From Aliivibrio fischeri (GTDB lineage Bacteria; Pseudomonadota; Gammaproteobacteria; Enterobacterales; Vibrionaceae), in contig CP160629.1 of NCBI GenBank assembly GCA_038993745.2, positions 2,170,001-2,234,000 on the forward strand: a stretch of DNA of 64,000 nt, in the 5' to 3' direction. Below the pieces are notes generated by a model. It had not been told where the DNA came from. It did no database searches and saw nothing but the letters and a program-made list of their open reading frames with translations. The position numbers were made by a program, and so were the translations under genes. This document shows positions 37,864 through 47,881 of the stretch, in pieces (positions within the stretch are counted from its first letter, which is position 1; every line of letters begins with the position of its first letter).

Positions 37864-39114
37864 ATGCTTTATAATTTATTTCAGGGATTTCAAATGCTAT
37901 TTGTTGCATTTGGTGCACTTGTGCTTGTCCCCCTCCTTACTGGCCTAGATCCCAATGTTGCTCTATTTGGTGCTGGTGTCGGTACCCTACTCTTTCAATT
38001 AGTTACACGTCGTTCTGTTCCTATCTTCCTCGCTTCTTCCTTTGCTTTTATCGCTCCAATTATCTACGGAACCCAAACATGGGGGATCCCAGCTACAATG
38101 GGTGGCCTAATGGTTGCAGGTTTAGTTTATGTCGCTTTGGGCGCTGTAATTAAAGTAAGAGGTGTGGCTTTTATCCATAAGTTACTGCCACCAGTTGTTG
38201 TTGGCCCAGTTATTATGGTAATTGGTTTAGGATTAGCACCAACAGCTGTAAATATGGCACTAGGTAAAACAGGCGATGGTGCTTATCAACTTGTTGATGG
38301 TCAATTAGCGATGTGGATTGCTGCGGCTTCATTATTTACTACGATTGCCGTTAGTGTTTTTGCAAAAGGTTTCTTTAAGCTTCTTCCAATTATTTCAGGC
38401 ATCATAGTTGGCTACTCTCTTAGCCTTATCTTTGGTGTTGTTGATTTTACCCCAGTTCATCAAGCCGCTTGGTTTGCACTACCAAACTTCACTTTCCCTG
38501 AGTTCAACATTAATGCGATTCTGTTTATGATCCCAGTTGCAATTGCACCTGCTGTTGAACACGTTGGTGACATGCTTGCAATTTCAAACGTGACAGGGAA
38601 AGATTACCTTAAAAAACCAGGGTTACACCGCACTATCACAGGCGACGGTATTGCAACAATGGCCGCTTCTTTCATTGGTGCGCCACCAAATACAACATAC
38701 AGTGAAGTGACCGGCGCCGTAATGCTGACTAAAGCTTTTAACCCTGTAATCATGACATGGGCAGCTGTGTGCGCCATTGTTCTTGCGTTAGTTGGTAAAT
38801 TAGGTGCAATGCTACAAACCATTCCAGTTCCTGTGATGGGTGGAATTATGATCTTATTATTTGGTTCTATTGCAACAGTAGGTCTAAATACGTTGATTAA
38901 AAACCAAGTTGACTTGCATAAGGCTCGTAACCTTACGATTGTTGGTGTAACGCTTGTTTTCGGTATTGGTGGTATGGCTGTAGGTATTGGTGACTTCAAC
39001 CTTCAAGGTGTAAGTCTTTGCGGTATCGTTGCTATTACTCTGAATTTAATTCTTCCAAATGACTTAGGTGAAAGCCACGTTGTTAATAATGCACAAATGG
39101 AAGAAGATAAATAG
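37864..39114 (+). CDS. uraA: Uracil permease
   Basis: A 416-aa NCS2-family uracil:proton symporter in the inner membrane with about 14 segments. The signature region APAVEHVGDMLAISNV carries the substrate-binding Glu, and GAPPNTTYSEVTGAV matches the second motif. The start is placed at ATG 37864 with GGA seven bases upstream; ATG 37858 is two codons earlier and lacks spacing. Convergent with upp, which converts the imported uracil to UMP. Confidence 0.93.
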   Translation: MLYNLFQGFQMLFVAFGALVLVPLLTGLDPNVALFGAGVGTLLFQLVTRRSVPIFLASSFAFIAPIIYGTQTWGIPATMGGLMVAGLVYVALGAVIKVRGVAFIHKLLPPVVVGPVIMVIGLGLAPTAVNMALGKTGDGAYQLVDGQLAMWIAAASLFTTIAVSVFAKGFFKLLPIISGIIVGYSLSLIFGVVDFTPVHQAAWFALPNFTFPEFNINAILFMIPVAIAPAVEHVGDMLAISNVTGKDYLKKPGLHRTITGDGIATMAASFIGAPPNTTYSEVTGAVMLTKAFNPVIMTWAAVCAIVLALVGKLGAMLQTIPVPVMGGIMILLFGSIATVGLNTLIKNQVDLHKARNLTIVGVTLVFGIGGMAVGIGDFNLQGVSLCGIVAITLNLILPNDLGESHVVNNAQMEEDK

Positions 39115-39132
39115 ATTAAGGGTCTAGATAAT

Positions 39133-39167
39133 AAAAAGGCTTGATGATTAATTCATCAAGCCTTTTT
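39133..39167. terminator. Bidirectional terminator uraA / upp
   Basis: A 15-bp stem, AAAAAGGCTTGATGA with its complement, and a 5-base loop, between convergent uraA and upp. Confidence 0.92.
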
Positions 39168-39197
39168 TAATTCTTCATTTCTAGTGTCTAAACTAAA

Positions 39198-39824
39198 TTA
39201 TTTAGTACCGAAGATCTTATCACCAGCATCGCCTAGACCAGGTACGATGTAACCTTTGTCATTTAGCTTCTCATCAATAGCTGCTGTGTAAAGCTCTACA
39301 TCTGGGTGCGCTTTTTCTAATGCTTCAATACCTTCTGGAGCAGCAACAAGCACAAGAACTTTAAAGTGCTTACAACCTTTCTCTTTAAGAAGATCCAGAG
39401 TTGCAATCATAGAACCGCCAGTTGCTAACATTGGGTCAACAACAAGAGCAATACGCTCATCGATGTTAGAAGCCAATTTGTTGAAGTATGGTACAGGTTC
39501 TAGTGTTTCTTCGTCACGGTAAATACCAACAACACTGATACGTGCGCTTGGGATATGCTCAAGAACGCCATCCATCATACCAAGACCAGCACGAAGAATT
39601 GGAACAACAGTTACTTTTTTACCTTTAATTTGGTCAACTTCAACAGGGCCATTCCAGCCGTTGATAGTTACTTTTTCTGTTTCAAAATCTGATGTTGCTT
39701 CATAAGTAAGTAGGCTACCTACTTCCGTTGCTAATTCACGAAAACGTTTAGTACTGATCTCGCCTTCGCGCATTAAACCAATTTTATGTTTTATTAGCGG
39801 GTGTTTTACTTCAACAACTTTCAT
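39198..39824 (-). CDS. upp: Uracil phosphoribosyltransferase
   Basis: A 208-aa salvage enzyme making UMP from uracil and PRPP. The start is placed at ATG 39824 (GGAG six bases upstream, [15 protein letters not shown]-terminus) rather than six codons earlier. The PRPP-binding loop is [10 protein letters not shown] and the uracil-binding C-terminus is [18 protein letters not shown]. Convergent with uraA and divergent from purM. Confidence 0.97.
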   Translation of the reverse strand: MKVVEVKHPLIKHKIGLMREGEISTKRFRELATEVGSLLTYEATSDFETEKVTINGWNGPVEVDQIKGKKVTVVPILRAGLGMMDGVLEHIPSARISVVGIYRDEETLEPVPYFNKLASNIDERIALVVDPMLATGGSMIATLDLLKEKGCKHFKVLVLVAAPEGIEALEKAHPDVELYTAAIDEKLNDKGYIVPGLGDAGDKIFGTK

Positions 39825-39969
39825 TTCTGACTCCAGATACATTAATCAAACCTTCTAATTATACATACTTTTTCATTAAAAAATTAAGTTATATGAAAAT
39901 AATTCACTAGCATTGAAATCGTTTACCGAGTTTATTATTTTTTATTACAAAAATTATGCAAAATTCCTT

Positions 39970-39985
39970 ACGCAAACGTTTCCCT
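39970..39985 (+). promoter_or_regulatory. PurR operator (PUR box)
   Basis: ACGCAAACGTTTCCCT fits the PurR consensus ACGCAAACGTTTNCNT at every specified position. It lies 65 bases before the purM start, so purine repression of purMN is likely. It may also affect the divergent upp promoter. Confidence 0.88.
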
Positions 39986-40049
39986 TTTTACATTGTGCTG
40001 TTAGAATGGCGCGGATTTTTGAAATCCAACCTATGGCGAGGACACCTCC

Positions 40050-41090
40050 GTGAGCGACAACAAAACTTCTCTTAGCTACAAAGATGCTGGCGTAGACATT
40101 GATGCTGGTAATGCACTTGTTGATCGAATTAAAGGCGTAGTAAAACGCACTCGTCGTCCAGAAGTAATGGGCGGCATTGGTGGTTTTGGTGCGTTATGTG
40201 AACTTCCGACGAAATACAAGCAACCACTTTTAGTTTCTGGTACCGATGGCGTAGGTACAAAACTTCGTCTAGCGCTCGATTTAAATAAGCACGATACCAT
40301 TGGTATTGACTTAGTTGCGATGTGTGTAAATGACCTAATTGTTCAAGGTGCTGAGCCACTTTTCTTCCTTGATTACTATGCAACAGGCAAACTTGATGTT
40401 GATGTTGCTGCTGAAGTAGTTACAGGCATTGGTGAAGGCTGTATTCAAGCTGGTTGTGCATTGATTGGTGGTGAAACCGCTGAAATGCCAGGTATGTATG
40501 AAGGCGAAGATTACGATGTTGCAGGCTTCTGTGTTGGTGTTGTAGAAAAAGAAGACGTTATTGACGGAACTAAAGTTGCCGCTGGTGACGCTCTTATCGC
40601 TGTAGGTTCAAGTGGCCCACACTCAAACGGTTACTCATTAATTCGTAAGATCCTTGAAGTATCAAATGCTGATCTTAACGAAGAGTTAAATGGCAAAACT
40701 ATTGCTGCTCACCTAATTGAGCCAACGAAAATCTATATTAAATCAGCGCTTAAGATGATTGCTGAGCATGATATTCATGCTATCTCACACATCACTGGCG
40801 GTGGTTTCTGGGAAAATATTCCACGCGTTTTACCACAAGGCACAAAAGCTGTCGTAGATGGTAACAGCTGGGAATGGCCTGCTATTTTCAACTGGTTACA
40901 AGAAAAAGGTAACGTTGATACCTACGAAATGTACCGCACTTTCAACTGTGGTGTAGGTCTTGTTGTTGCACTTCCAAAAGATCAAGCAGAACAAGCGGTT
41001 GCTTTATTAAATGCTGAAGGTGAAAACGCTTGGGTTATCGGCGAAATTGCAGCAGCAGAGCAAGGCGAAGAACAAGTAGAGATCCGTTAA
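40050..41090 (+). CDS. purM: Phosphoribosylformylglycinamidine cyclo-ligase
   Basis: A 346-aa AIR synthetase of de novo purine synthesis, cytoplasmic. The start codon is GTG at 40050, with GAGGA seven bases upstream. The P-loop-like GxGGFG appears as [13 protein letters not shown], followed by [13 protein letters not shown] and [15 protein letters not shown]. Length is normal. A PurR box lies upstream; purN follows after 123 bases containing a terminator-like hairpin. Confidence 0.97.
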   Translation: MSDNKTSLSYKDAGVDIDAGNALVDRIKGVVKRTRRPEVMGGIGGFGALCELPTKYKQPLLVSGTDGVGTKLRLALDLNKHDTIGIDLVAMCVNDLIVQGAEPLFFLDYYATGKLDVDVAAEVVTGIGEGCIQAGCALIGGETAEMPGMYEGEDYDVAGFCVGVVEKEDVIDGTKVAAGDALIAVGSSGPHSNGYSLIRKILEVSNADLNEELNGKTIAAHLIEPTKIYIKSALKMIAEHDIHAISHITGGGFWENIPRVLPQGTKAVVDGNSWEWPAIFNWLQEKGNVDTYEMYRTFNCGVGLVVALPKDQAEQAVALLNAEGENAWVIGEIAAAEQGEEQVEIR

Positions 41091-41130
41091 TCGTTCTTTA
41101 AACTTTGACTTAGTTCATAAAGAAAAAATA

Positions 41131-41158
41131 AAAGGTGATCATTTTATCGATCACCTTT
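41131..41158. terminator. Hairpin between purM and purN
   Basis: AAAGGTGATC / GATCACCTTT with loop ATTTTATC followed by T. A strong terminator by form, so purN may depend on read-through or its own promoter. Confidence 0.8.
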
Positions 41159-41213
41159 TTTATAGCTATTATTTATGTTCGAATAGTTCTCATTACAAAT
41201 TAAAAAGATAGGT

Positions 41214-41855
41214 ATGATGAAGAATATTGTTGTTTTAGTTTCAGGTAATGGCAGCAACTTACAAGCCTTTATTGATGCTTGTGGCAATAAAATCCCTAAT
41301 GCACGTATCGCTGCTGTTATTTCTAACAAAAGTGACGCTTACGGATTACAGAGAGCCATTGATGCTGATATTAATGTGCATTCTTTAAATGCCAAAACAT
41401 ATGATAGTCGTGAGCTATATGATGATGCTCTAGCTACTCTAATCGACCTCCACAAACCCGATGTCATTATCCTTGCTGGATTCATGCGAATTTTAAGTGA
41501 AGCATTTGTCACTCGATACCAAGGAAAAATGCTCAATATCCACCCTTCTCTTTTGCCAAAATACACAGGATTACATACTCATCAACGTGCTATTGATGCT
41601 GGAGATAAAGAGCATGGAACAAGTGTGCATTTTGTCACTCCAGAATTAGATGGTGGACCTGTTATCCTTCAAGCTAAAGTTCCTATCTTTGAAAACGATA
41701 ATGCAGAAGATGTAGCATCTCGTGTACAAGCCCAAGAACATGTCATTTACCCTATGGTAGCGAATTGGTTGGTAGAAGAAAGATTAACCATGGTCGATGG
41801 GAAAGCGATTCTTGATGGTACCGAATTAGGTCTATCCGGTTTAGAGACAGAATAG
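41214..41855 (+). CDS. purN: Phosphoribosylglycinamide formyltransferase
   Basis: A 213-aa enzyme that transfers a formyl group from 10-formyl-THF to GAR in purine synthesis. VVLVSGNGSNLQAF binds the phosphate. The catalytic Asn/His/Asp set lies in NIHPSLLPKYTGLHTHQRA and the Asp of FVTPELDGGPV. Two adjacent ATG codons (41214, 41217) are possible starts. Confidence 0.96.
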   Translation: MMKNIVVLVSGNGSNLQAFIDACGNKIPNARIAAVISNKSDAYGLQRAIDADINVHSLNAKTYDSRELYDDALATLIDLHKPDVIILAGFMRILSEAFVTRYQGKMLNIHPSLLPKYTGLHTHQRAIDAGDKEHGTSVHFVTPELDGGPVILQAKVPIFENDNAEDVASRVQAQEHVIYPMVANWLVEERLTMVDGKAILDGTELGLSGLETE

Positions 41856-41860
41856 ATACA

Positions 41861-41892
41861 AAAAAGCCGCTTAAATAACTAAGCGGCTTTTT
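41861..41892. terminator. Bidirectional terminator purN / yafJ
   Basis: AAAAAGCCGCTTA / TAAGCGGCTTTTT with a 6-base loop, between convergent genes. Confidence 0.9.
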
Positions 41893-41913
41893 AAGTTCTA
41901 CGTACTTTTAATG

Positions 41914-42747
41914 CTAAAGAGCACTATTTACTGGACACTCAGATGGAGGTGGTGCCATATCAGGAACCGTATCGTGGTTTCCTGCACTTAGCTCTCCAAA
42001 GTGAAACAACGCATACTCACCGACTTTCATTTTACGCCACTCTTCATTATCCGTCAGAGGTTGCGTAGCTATAATCGAAACAACATCGTTTGGGGTTGTC
42101 TCTTTATGAAAATCAATCGTTACGTCTTCATCAATTAAGGAGGCTTGACCGAAAGGTGCTCTTCGAGTTATCCAATGCAAATTATTTGAACAGTAAGTCA
42201 TCACATACTCACCATCACTTAATAGCATATTGAATACCCCTAAGCTTCTTAAATGATCACTACACTCAGAAACAAACTCAAACATCAGCATCATATCTTG
42301 AGGAGGTTCAGGATACTTATCTTCTAATTGATTTAATAACCAACAAAAAGCACGTTCACTGTCTGTCTCACCAACAGGTCGAAAACGTCCTGTAGATAAT
42401 TGGTCGAACCCCGTTAGCTGACCATTGTGAGCAAACGTCCAATACTTCCCCCATAACTCACGAGTAAAAGGGTGTGTATTTTCAAGGTTTACATCACCTC
42501 GGTTCGCTTGCCTAATGTGACTGACTACCGCTTTACTCTTAATAGGGTAATCTTGAACAAGTTCAGCTATTTTTGAATGACAACTTGGCGTAGGGTCTTT
42601 AAATGTACGAAATCCTTTCCCTTCATAAAAAGTAATTCCCCAACCATCACGGTGTGGTCCTGTATTACCACCACGCTGAACTAATCCTTTAAAACTAAAA
42701 CAAATATCTGTTGGTACATTAGCACTCATTCCGAGCAGTTCACACAT
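41914..42747 (-). CDS. yafJ: Class II glutamine amidotransferase (YafJ-like)
   Basis: A 277-aa Ntn-hydrolase glutaminase domain with nucleophile Cys2 right after the start Met (MCELLGMSANVP). RGGNTGPHRDGWG and FAHNGQL supply the glutamine-binding and oxyanion residues. No synthase domain follows, so the acceptor is unknown. It lies 72 bases after gmhA on the same strand, the same neighbours as in E. coli (gmhA-yafJ). Confidence 0.9.
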   Translation of the reverse strand: MCELLGMSANVPTDICFSFKGLVQRGGNTGPHRDGWGITFYEGKGFRTFKDPTPSCHSKIAELVQDYPIKSKAVVSHIRQANRGDVNLENTHPFTRELWGKYWTFAHNGQLTGFDQLSTGRFRPVGETDSERAFCWLLNQLEDKYPEPPQDMMLMFEFVSECSDHLRSLGVFNMLLSDGEYVMTYCSNNLHWITRRAPFGQASLIDEDVTIDFHKETTPNDVVSIIATQPLTDNEEWRKMKVGEYALFHFGELSAGNHDTVPDMAPPPSECPVNSAL

Positions 42748-42819
42748 ACTTGCGTTACTCCTTTATGCGCAAAATAGCCTATCTCAATATATAAATATCA
42801 AGATAGGCTGCAAGATAGA

Positions 42820-43401
42820 TTATGCTTCCATCTCTTTTTCAATCAATTGAATCACAATGTGGATAATTTTAATGTGAATCTCTTGAATACGATCTGCGTA
42901 ACCAAAATGTGGTACACGGATTTCAACATCCGCAAGACCCGCCATTTTACCGCCATCTTTACCCGTTAATGCAATTGTCTTCATGCCTTTTTCTTTTGCG
43001 GCTTCAATTGCTTTAATAATATTGCCTGAGTTACCTGATGTAGATAAACCAAACAATACATCACCTTTTGAACCAACCGCTTGTGTATAACGAGAAAAGA
43101 CATGGTCATAGCCAAAGTCATTACTTACACAAGATAAATGGCTAGGATCTGAAATCGCAATACCAGGGTATCCTGGGCGATTTTCACGGTAGCGACCTGT
43201 TAACTCTTCAGCAAAGTGCATTGCATCACAGTGTGAACCACCATTACCACAAGACAGTACTTTACCACCTTGTTTAAATGAATCAGCAATCGTTTTAGCA
43301 GCTAGCTCAATTTGAGCAATGTTTTTATCATCAGCTAAAAAGTCATTCAGTACTTGAGCGGCTTCTGTTAATTCAGAACGGATCAGATCTTGATAAGACA
43401 T
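42820..43401 (-). CDS. gmhA: Phosphoheptose isomerase
   Basis: A 193-aa SIS-domain enzyme converting sedoheptulose 7-phosphate to D-glycero-D-manno-heptose 7-phosphate for the LPS core. The phosphate-binding loop is [18 protein letters not shown], and [16 protein letters not shown] is the SIS motif. Zinc ligands are expected at the HCDAMH region and a C-terminal His. It is divergent from fadE and upstream of yafJ. Confidence 0.96.
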   Translation of the reverse strand: MSYQDLIRSELTEAAQVLNDFLADDKNIAQIELAAKTIADSFKQGGKVLSCGNGGSHCDAMHFAEELTGRYRENRPGYPGIAISDPSHLSCVSNDFGYDHVFSRYTQAVGSKGDVLFGLSTSGNSGNIIKAIEAAKEKGMKTIALTGKDGGKMAGLADVEIRVPHFGYADRIQEIHIKIIHIVIQLIEKEMEA

Positions 43402-43743
43402 AGGATACTCTCTTTTATTATTTTCCCTAATTGGGGCTAATCTCAGTGTACCTATCCCCTTTTATCTTTAAAAGAGATTCACTCTATATTTCTTCTCTCT
43501 TCTCCAAAAATATCACTCTTTCCCCTGCAAAAAAGCAGATATCACTCACTGAAAAATGAATATTGTTTATTAATTACTCAACCTAGATCACTTTTTAATC
43601 ACGAGCGTTATTTACTTTTTATTAACATTAGAGCTACACTTAATTTAACTGGTTAGACCTCTTACCTAAATAATAAATTTACGACATGTAATCGTAATAC
43701 CTCTGTTCCTACAAACAGAGCAGCGCCGGAAAAGGAGAATCAC
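43402..43743. other. gmhA-fadE divergent intergenic region
   Basis: About 340 AT-rich bases without a gene. The FadR-type operator at 43647-43663 lies on the fadE side. The GGAAAAGGAG ribosome site is at 43728-43737. I see nothing else definite. Confidence 0.6.
43647..43663 (+). promoter_or_regulatory. FadR-type operator
   Basis: AACTGGTTAGACCTCTT contains the TGGT-N2-GACC core of FadR sites and the flanking AAC. It lies about 80 bases before the fadE start, fitting fatty-acid-responsive repression. Confidence 0.6.
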
Positions 43744-46191
43744 ATGGCCCTGACACTATTAGCAACAGTAATTGCACTTGCTGCATTAAGCTATCATCGA
43801 CAATCTTTGAAAACCTCAACCTTGGTTATTGCAGGTATTCTTGCCATTAGCTCTGGGTTAGGTTACGCAGGTTTTATTTCTTGGGCTGTCTTTTTACTGG
43901 TTTCAGTTCCCCTAAATATTCCTTCAATTCGACAATCTCTATTCAGTAATAAAGCACTTTCTCTATTCAAAGGCGTTATGCCGGAGATGTCACAAACCGA
44001 AAAAGATGCGATTGAAGCCGGTACAGTTTGGTGGGAAGCCGAATTATTTAAAGGTAACCCTGATTGGAAATTTCTTCATGGTATCCCTAAAAATACGCTA
44101 TCAGATGAAGAACAAGCTTTTATGGATGGTCCAGTAACAGAAGTGTGTCGTATGGTTAATGACTATGAAGTCACCCATGAGCTTGCCGATCTTCCACCAG
44201 AAGTATGGCAATACCTAAAAGATCATAAATTCTTTGCTATGATCATTAAAAAGAAATATGGCGGCTTAGAATTTTCTGCTTACGCTCAGTCTTGCGTACT
44301 TCAAAAATTAACTAGCGTATCTGGCGTACTCTCTATCACTGTCGGTGTTCCTAATTCATTAGGTCCTGGTGAGTTATTACAACATTACGGTACAGAGGAA
44401 CAAAAAAACTATTATTTACCTCGCTTAGCTGAAGGCAAAGAGATCCCATGTTTTGCACTAACAAGTCCAGAAGCTGGTTCTGATGCTGGCTCGATTCCTG
44501 ACTATGGTGTTGTGACTAAAGGCATGTGGGAAGGTGAAGAAGTCGTAGGTATGCGTATTACTTGGAACAAACGCTATATCACACTCGCCCCTGTCGCTAC
44601 CGTTTTAGGTTTAGCTTTCAAACTTCAAGATCCAGATGGTTTACTTGGTGATAAAAAAGATCTTGGTATTACTTGTGCTCTTATCCCGACGGATTTAGAT
44701 GGTGTTAAAATTGGCCGTCGTCATTTCCCATTAAACGTACCATTCCAAAATGGTCCAACTCAAGGTAACGATCTATTTGTTCCGCTGGATTACATTATTG
44801 GTGGAGAAAAAATGGCAGGACATGGCTGGCGTATGCTAGTGGAATGCTTGTCGGTTGGTCGTGGTATTACACTGCCATCTAATGCCACAGGTGGAGCGAA
44901 AACAGCAGCACTTGCAACAGGTGCTTACGCTCGCATTCGTCGTCAATTTAAGCTTCCTATTGGTAAAATGGAAGGTATTGAAGAACCATTAGCACGTATG
45001 GCAGGTAATGCTTATATGATGGACGCTGCGAGTAACTTAACCGTTGCAGGTATTGTTCAAGGCGAAAAACCATCTGTTATCTCTGCAATTGTGAAATACC
45101 ACTGTACACATCGAGCTCAGCGTGTCGCTATTGATGGAATGGATATTTCAGGTGGTAAAGGGATCTGTTTAGGTAATTCCAACTTCTTAGCTCGAGGCTA
45201 TCAAGGTTCACCGATCGCTGTCACTGTTGAGGGAGCAAACATTCTTACTCGTTCAATGATCATTTATGGCCAAGGAGCTATTCGTTGTCACCCTTATGTA
45301 CTTGCTGAAATGGATGCCGCTTATCTTGATGATAAAAAAGCATCATTAGAACAATTCGATTCCGCAGTCTTTGGACATATTGGTTTTGGTATCAGTAATT
45401 TCGTTCGCAGTTTCTGGCTTGGCTTAACGGATGGTTATGGCTCGAAAACACCATTTAATGATGAAACTAAACGTTATTACCAACAAGTAAACCGATACAG
45501 TACAAACCTTGCTTTACTGTCTGATATTTCAATGGCTGTATTAGGAGGAAGTTTAAAACGTCGTGAACGTATGTCTGCACGTCTTGGGGATGTATTAAGT
45601 CAACTTTATTTAACAACATCAACATTAAAACGTTTTGATGATGATGGTCGTCAAAAAGAAGATTTAGCTCTGGTTCATTGGAGTGTTCAAGATTCTCTGC
45701 ATCAAGCAGAACAAGCGATTGATGGATTACTGTTTAACTTTCCAAATCGATTTGTTGCTGGTGCGATGCGCTTTATTCTATTACCAACCGGGCTTCGTCG
45801 TCAGAAACCAAGTGACAAACTTGACCATAAATTAGCGCGTATTCTTCAAGAACCGTCAGGCGTTCGTAGTCGAATTGGTCGAGGGTTATTCTTGGAAGCA
45901 AGTCGCTTTAACCCTGTAGGAAAAATGGAAGAAGCATTAATTGATATTTTAACTGCTGAACCAATTTATGACCGCGTATGCAAAGAGTCTAAGCAACGTT
46001 TACCATTTATGCAGCTTGATCGCGTGGCGAAAGTTGGATTAGAACTCAATATAATTTCTGATAAAGAAGCGCTGTTATTACGTAAAGCAGAGAAAAGTCG
46101 ATTAGCAACCATCAACGTTGATGATTTTGACCCAAGCGAACTTATCGTAAAACCACAAAACCACAGTGTTGAGCACAGTAAAATTGCATAA
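43744..46191 (+). CDS. fadE: Acyl-CoA dehydrogenase FadE
   Basis: An 815-aa FAD enzyme for the first oxidation step of fatty acid beta-oxidation. Two N-terminal hydrophobic segments (about residues 1-60) anchor it to the membrane, as in E. coli FadE. The catalytic domain includes [20 protein letters not shown] (FAD/substrate binding) and the C-terminal extension unique to FadE. A FadR-type site is upstream and a strong terminator follows. Confidence 0.96.
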   Translation: MALTLLATVIALAALSYHRQSLKTSTLVIAGILAISSGLGYAGFISWAVFLLVSVPLNIPSIRQSLFSNKALSLFKGVMPEMSQTEKDAIEAGTVWWEAELFKGNPDWKFLHGIPKNTLSDEEQAFMDGPVTEVCRMVNDYEVTHELADLPPEVWQYLKDHKFFAMIIKKKYGGLEFSAYAQSCVLQKLTSVSGVLSITVGVPNSLGPGELLQHYGTEEQKNYYLPRLAEGKEIPCFALTSPEAGSDAGSIPDYGVVTKGMWEGEEVVGMRITWNKRYITLAPVATVLGLAFKLQDPDGLLGDKKDLGITCALIPTDLDGVKIGRRHFPLNVPFQNGPTQGNDLFVPLDYIIGGEKMAGHGWRMLVECLSVGRGITLPSNATGGAKTAALATGAYARIRRQFKLPIGKMEGIEEPLARMAGNAYMMDAASNLTVAGIVQGEKPSVISAIVKYHCTHRAQRVAIDGMDISGGKGICLGNSNFLARGYQGSPIAVTVEGANILTRSMIIYGQGAIRCHPYVLAEMDAAYLDDKKASLEQFDSAVFGHIGFGISNFVRSFWLGLTDGYGSKTPFNDETKRYYQQVNRYSTNLALLSDISMAVLGGSLKRRERMSARLGDVLSQLYLTTSTLKRFDDDGRQKEDLALVHWSVQDSLHQAEQAIDGLLFNFPNRFVAGAMRFILLPTGLRRQKPSDKLDHKLARILQEPSGVRSRIGRGLFLEASRFNPVGKMEEALIDILTAEPIYDRVCKESKQRLPFMQLDRVAKVGLELNIISDKEALLLRKAEKSRLATINVDDFDPSELIVKPQNHSVEHSKIA

Positions 46192-46203
46192 CCCTTAAAA
46201 TCA

Positions 46204-46241
46204 AAAAAGGCCAGAGTAACTAACATTACTCTGGCCTTTTT
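46204..46241. terminator. Bidirectional terminator fadE / small ORF
   Basis: A 16-bp stem, AAAAAGGCCAGAGTAA with its complement, and a 6-base loop, with A and T runs on both sides. Confidence 0.92.
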
Positions 46242-46259
46242 CATAATGTCTCTATCTTA

Positions 46260-46448
46260 TTAAGGTAAAGACATTACTAATTTTAAATAAATTATTTCTT
46301 CAAGTGATAAGCAATCAATCGTTTTATTGCATGAACCTAGTTCTTGAGCAGCTACTGTTAGCTGTTTTTGTTCATGATGATGTGCTTCTAGCGCTTGCTT
46401 AAATGCAGCTTCTAACTTCGACTTACATGTAATCAAAACATACCTCAC
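46260..46448 (-). CDS. Small hypothetical protein, about 58-62 aa
   Basis: An open frame of 62 codons from GTG 46448, or 58 from TTG 46436, which has GAGG six bases upstream and is my preferred start. The product is hydrophilic and mostly helical, with CKSKLEAAFKQALEAHHHEQK (key residues: a three-histidine cluster) and two further cysteines, and no signal or membrane segment. It ends just before the fadE terminator, which could serve it too. Not recognised; the frame may be real but is short. Confidence 0.45.
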   Translation of the reverse strand: MRYVLITCKSKLEAAFKQALEAHHHEQKQLTVAAQELGSCNKTIDCLSLEEIIYLKLVMSLP

Positions 46449-46566
46449 TTAATTGAAGCGAGGAGTATAAATAAGCCACATCGATAATTCAAATTTTATA
46501 AAAAAGCAAACGTTAACTTTGGGCTAAATGTAACAAAACACTACAAAAGAAGACGTAATAATGAGA

Positions 46567-46589
46567 AAAACCGCAAAAACTGCGGTTTT
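46567..46589. terminator. Terminator of TIGR03503 gene
   Basis: AAAACCGCA / TGCGGTTTT with loop AAAAC and a T run on the minus strand, 20 bases after the stop. Confidence 0.85.
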
Positions 46590-46608
46590 AATCTTAACTA
46601 ACGTGATT

Positions 46609-47871
46609 TTATACTTTTGGCGGCGGTGGCATAGATAACTTTTCTGCTTTTGGCGCTGCATCTTTTACCGCTTTTGTTACCTTGATTTTTTTCCAAGCTA
46701 AAATCCCGGCAAAAATAAGCATTATAATCAATAAATTACCGGCAACAACATAAATCCAGAGCCACTTACGAGCCTCTGCTCGCTCTTCTATTATTCTTTG
46801 CTGCTCTTCAAGTTTTTTCTTCTCAGCGGCTGCTTTTAGTCTCGCTTCATGTGCAGCTTTTAAATCAATTGGTTCAGTAACACCATAATTATGAGTTCCT
46901 AAATTAAATTGCAATGGTCTATCTGTTGCCATATCCGTTGCATACACCCATCCAAACCATGAGTTTTTACCCGGTAAATAACTATTTGGTAAATCAAAAT
47001 ACAATTTAGTTTCGTCTTTTTCTGACTGAGCTTGAGTAATCGTTACTCTTTCTTTTGGATCAACTTGTTCAATATGAGCCGCAAGTGAACCTGCTTTTAT
47101 TGCGCCAGCTTCCGTATCTATAGTCATGGTATGTTTACGGTTTTCATTACGTGCTTGCGTAAAGCTTGCACGAATAGGCGCAGGGTATACCAATACATCT
47201 TGCTCAACGGTTCTTAAGAAAACACCGTTACGAGATTGAATGCGAACCCAATATTTTCCTGGTTTAATATTAACTGGTAAGTTAACCGTAAACACACCAT
47301 CGCCAGCAACCTCATCCAACCCTTCACCATCATCCTCAAACGTTCCTAGAACTTCAGGTAATGGGCGCGCTTCTTTTACTAGCTCTTTTTCATTAGCAAG
47401 ATAAGGCGTAAACGTCACATTTAATTTAATACGATTTAAAAAATCTCTTAAAACTAATGGCTTTCCATCTTGCTCTAAACGTGCAGTAAACTTGAGCGTT
47501 TCAGATTGATACAATTTCTTTGGTAAGGTATCAACGCTTAACGTTAAGTTAGATAAAATCTTCACTTTATTTTCAGGAGTGATCTTACCTATTGCTTGCC
47601 ATGGCCCAGGCATTGGATTTTCAATGGAAATAATATCCATGCCATTTTCTTCATACCAAGCGACATTCTTAGGATGTTCCCAAGCGTAATATTTGGTGCC
47701 ATCAGGGCGAACAAGTGTGACAGCTTGAGATGCTTTCTCACGATAAACTAAAAAAGAAACTTGTTTAATCGTAGGATCAACACGAAAACGGTTATCCAAC
47801 CAAGACATCTCCGTACTTTTCGCCCAAGAAACCATAGGGACAAAAAGTGCAATTATCAATAACCGCCACAT
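46609..47871 (-). CDS. TIGR03503-type membrane protein
   Basis: A 420-aa protein. The start is placed at ATG 47871 (AGGAG seven bases upstream, followed by signal-like WRLLIIALFVPMVSWA) instead of the longer frame that would overlap dnaQ by 50 bases. A large periplasmic part with Ig-like beta segments (GDGVFTVNLPVNIKPGKYWV) is followed by an E/K/A-rich helix, one membrane segment (about residues 375-397) and a Pro-rich tail ending MPPPPKV. It matches my memory of the TIGR03503 family of Vibrio and Shewanella. Function unknown; starts 11 bases after the dnaQ stop. Confidence 0.8.
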   Translation of the reverse strand: MWRLLIIALFVPMVSWAKSTEMSWLDNRFRVDPTIKQVSFLVYREKASQAVTLVRPDGTKYYAWEHPKNVAWYEENGMDIISIENPMPGPWQAIGKITPENKVKILSNLTLSVDTLPKKLYQSETLKFTARLEQDGKPLVLRDFLNRIKLNVTFTPYLANEKELVKEARPLPEVLGTFEDDGEGLDEVAGDGVFTVNLPVNIKPGKYWVRIQSRNGVFLRTVEQDVLVYPAPIRASFTQARNENRKHTMTIDTEAGAIKAGSLAAHIEQVDPKERVTITQAQSEKDETKLYFDLPNSYLPGKNSWFGWVYATDMATDRPLQFNLGTHNYGVTEPIDLKAAHEARLKAAAEKKKLEEQQRIIEERAEARKWLWIYVVAGNLLIIMLIFAGILAWKKIKVTKAVKDAAPKAEKLSMPPPPKV

Positions 47872-47881
47872 ACTCAAACTC

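Noticed and set aside
38604..38999. Minus-strand 131-aa frame inside uraA
   Set aside because: Antisense shadow of a membrane-protein gene, rich in Pro/Thr/Ile as expected from complementing Gly/Val codons.
43560..43620. CRP site in the fadE upstream region near AGATCACTTTTTAATCACG
   Set aside because: The two half-sites point the same way instead of forming an inverted repeat, so it does not fit CRP.
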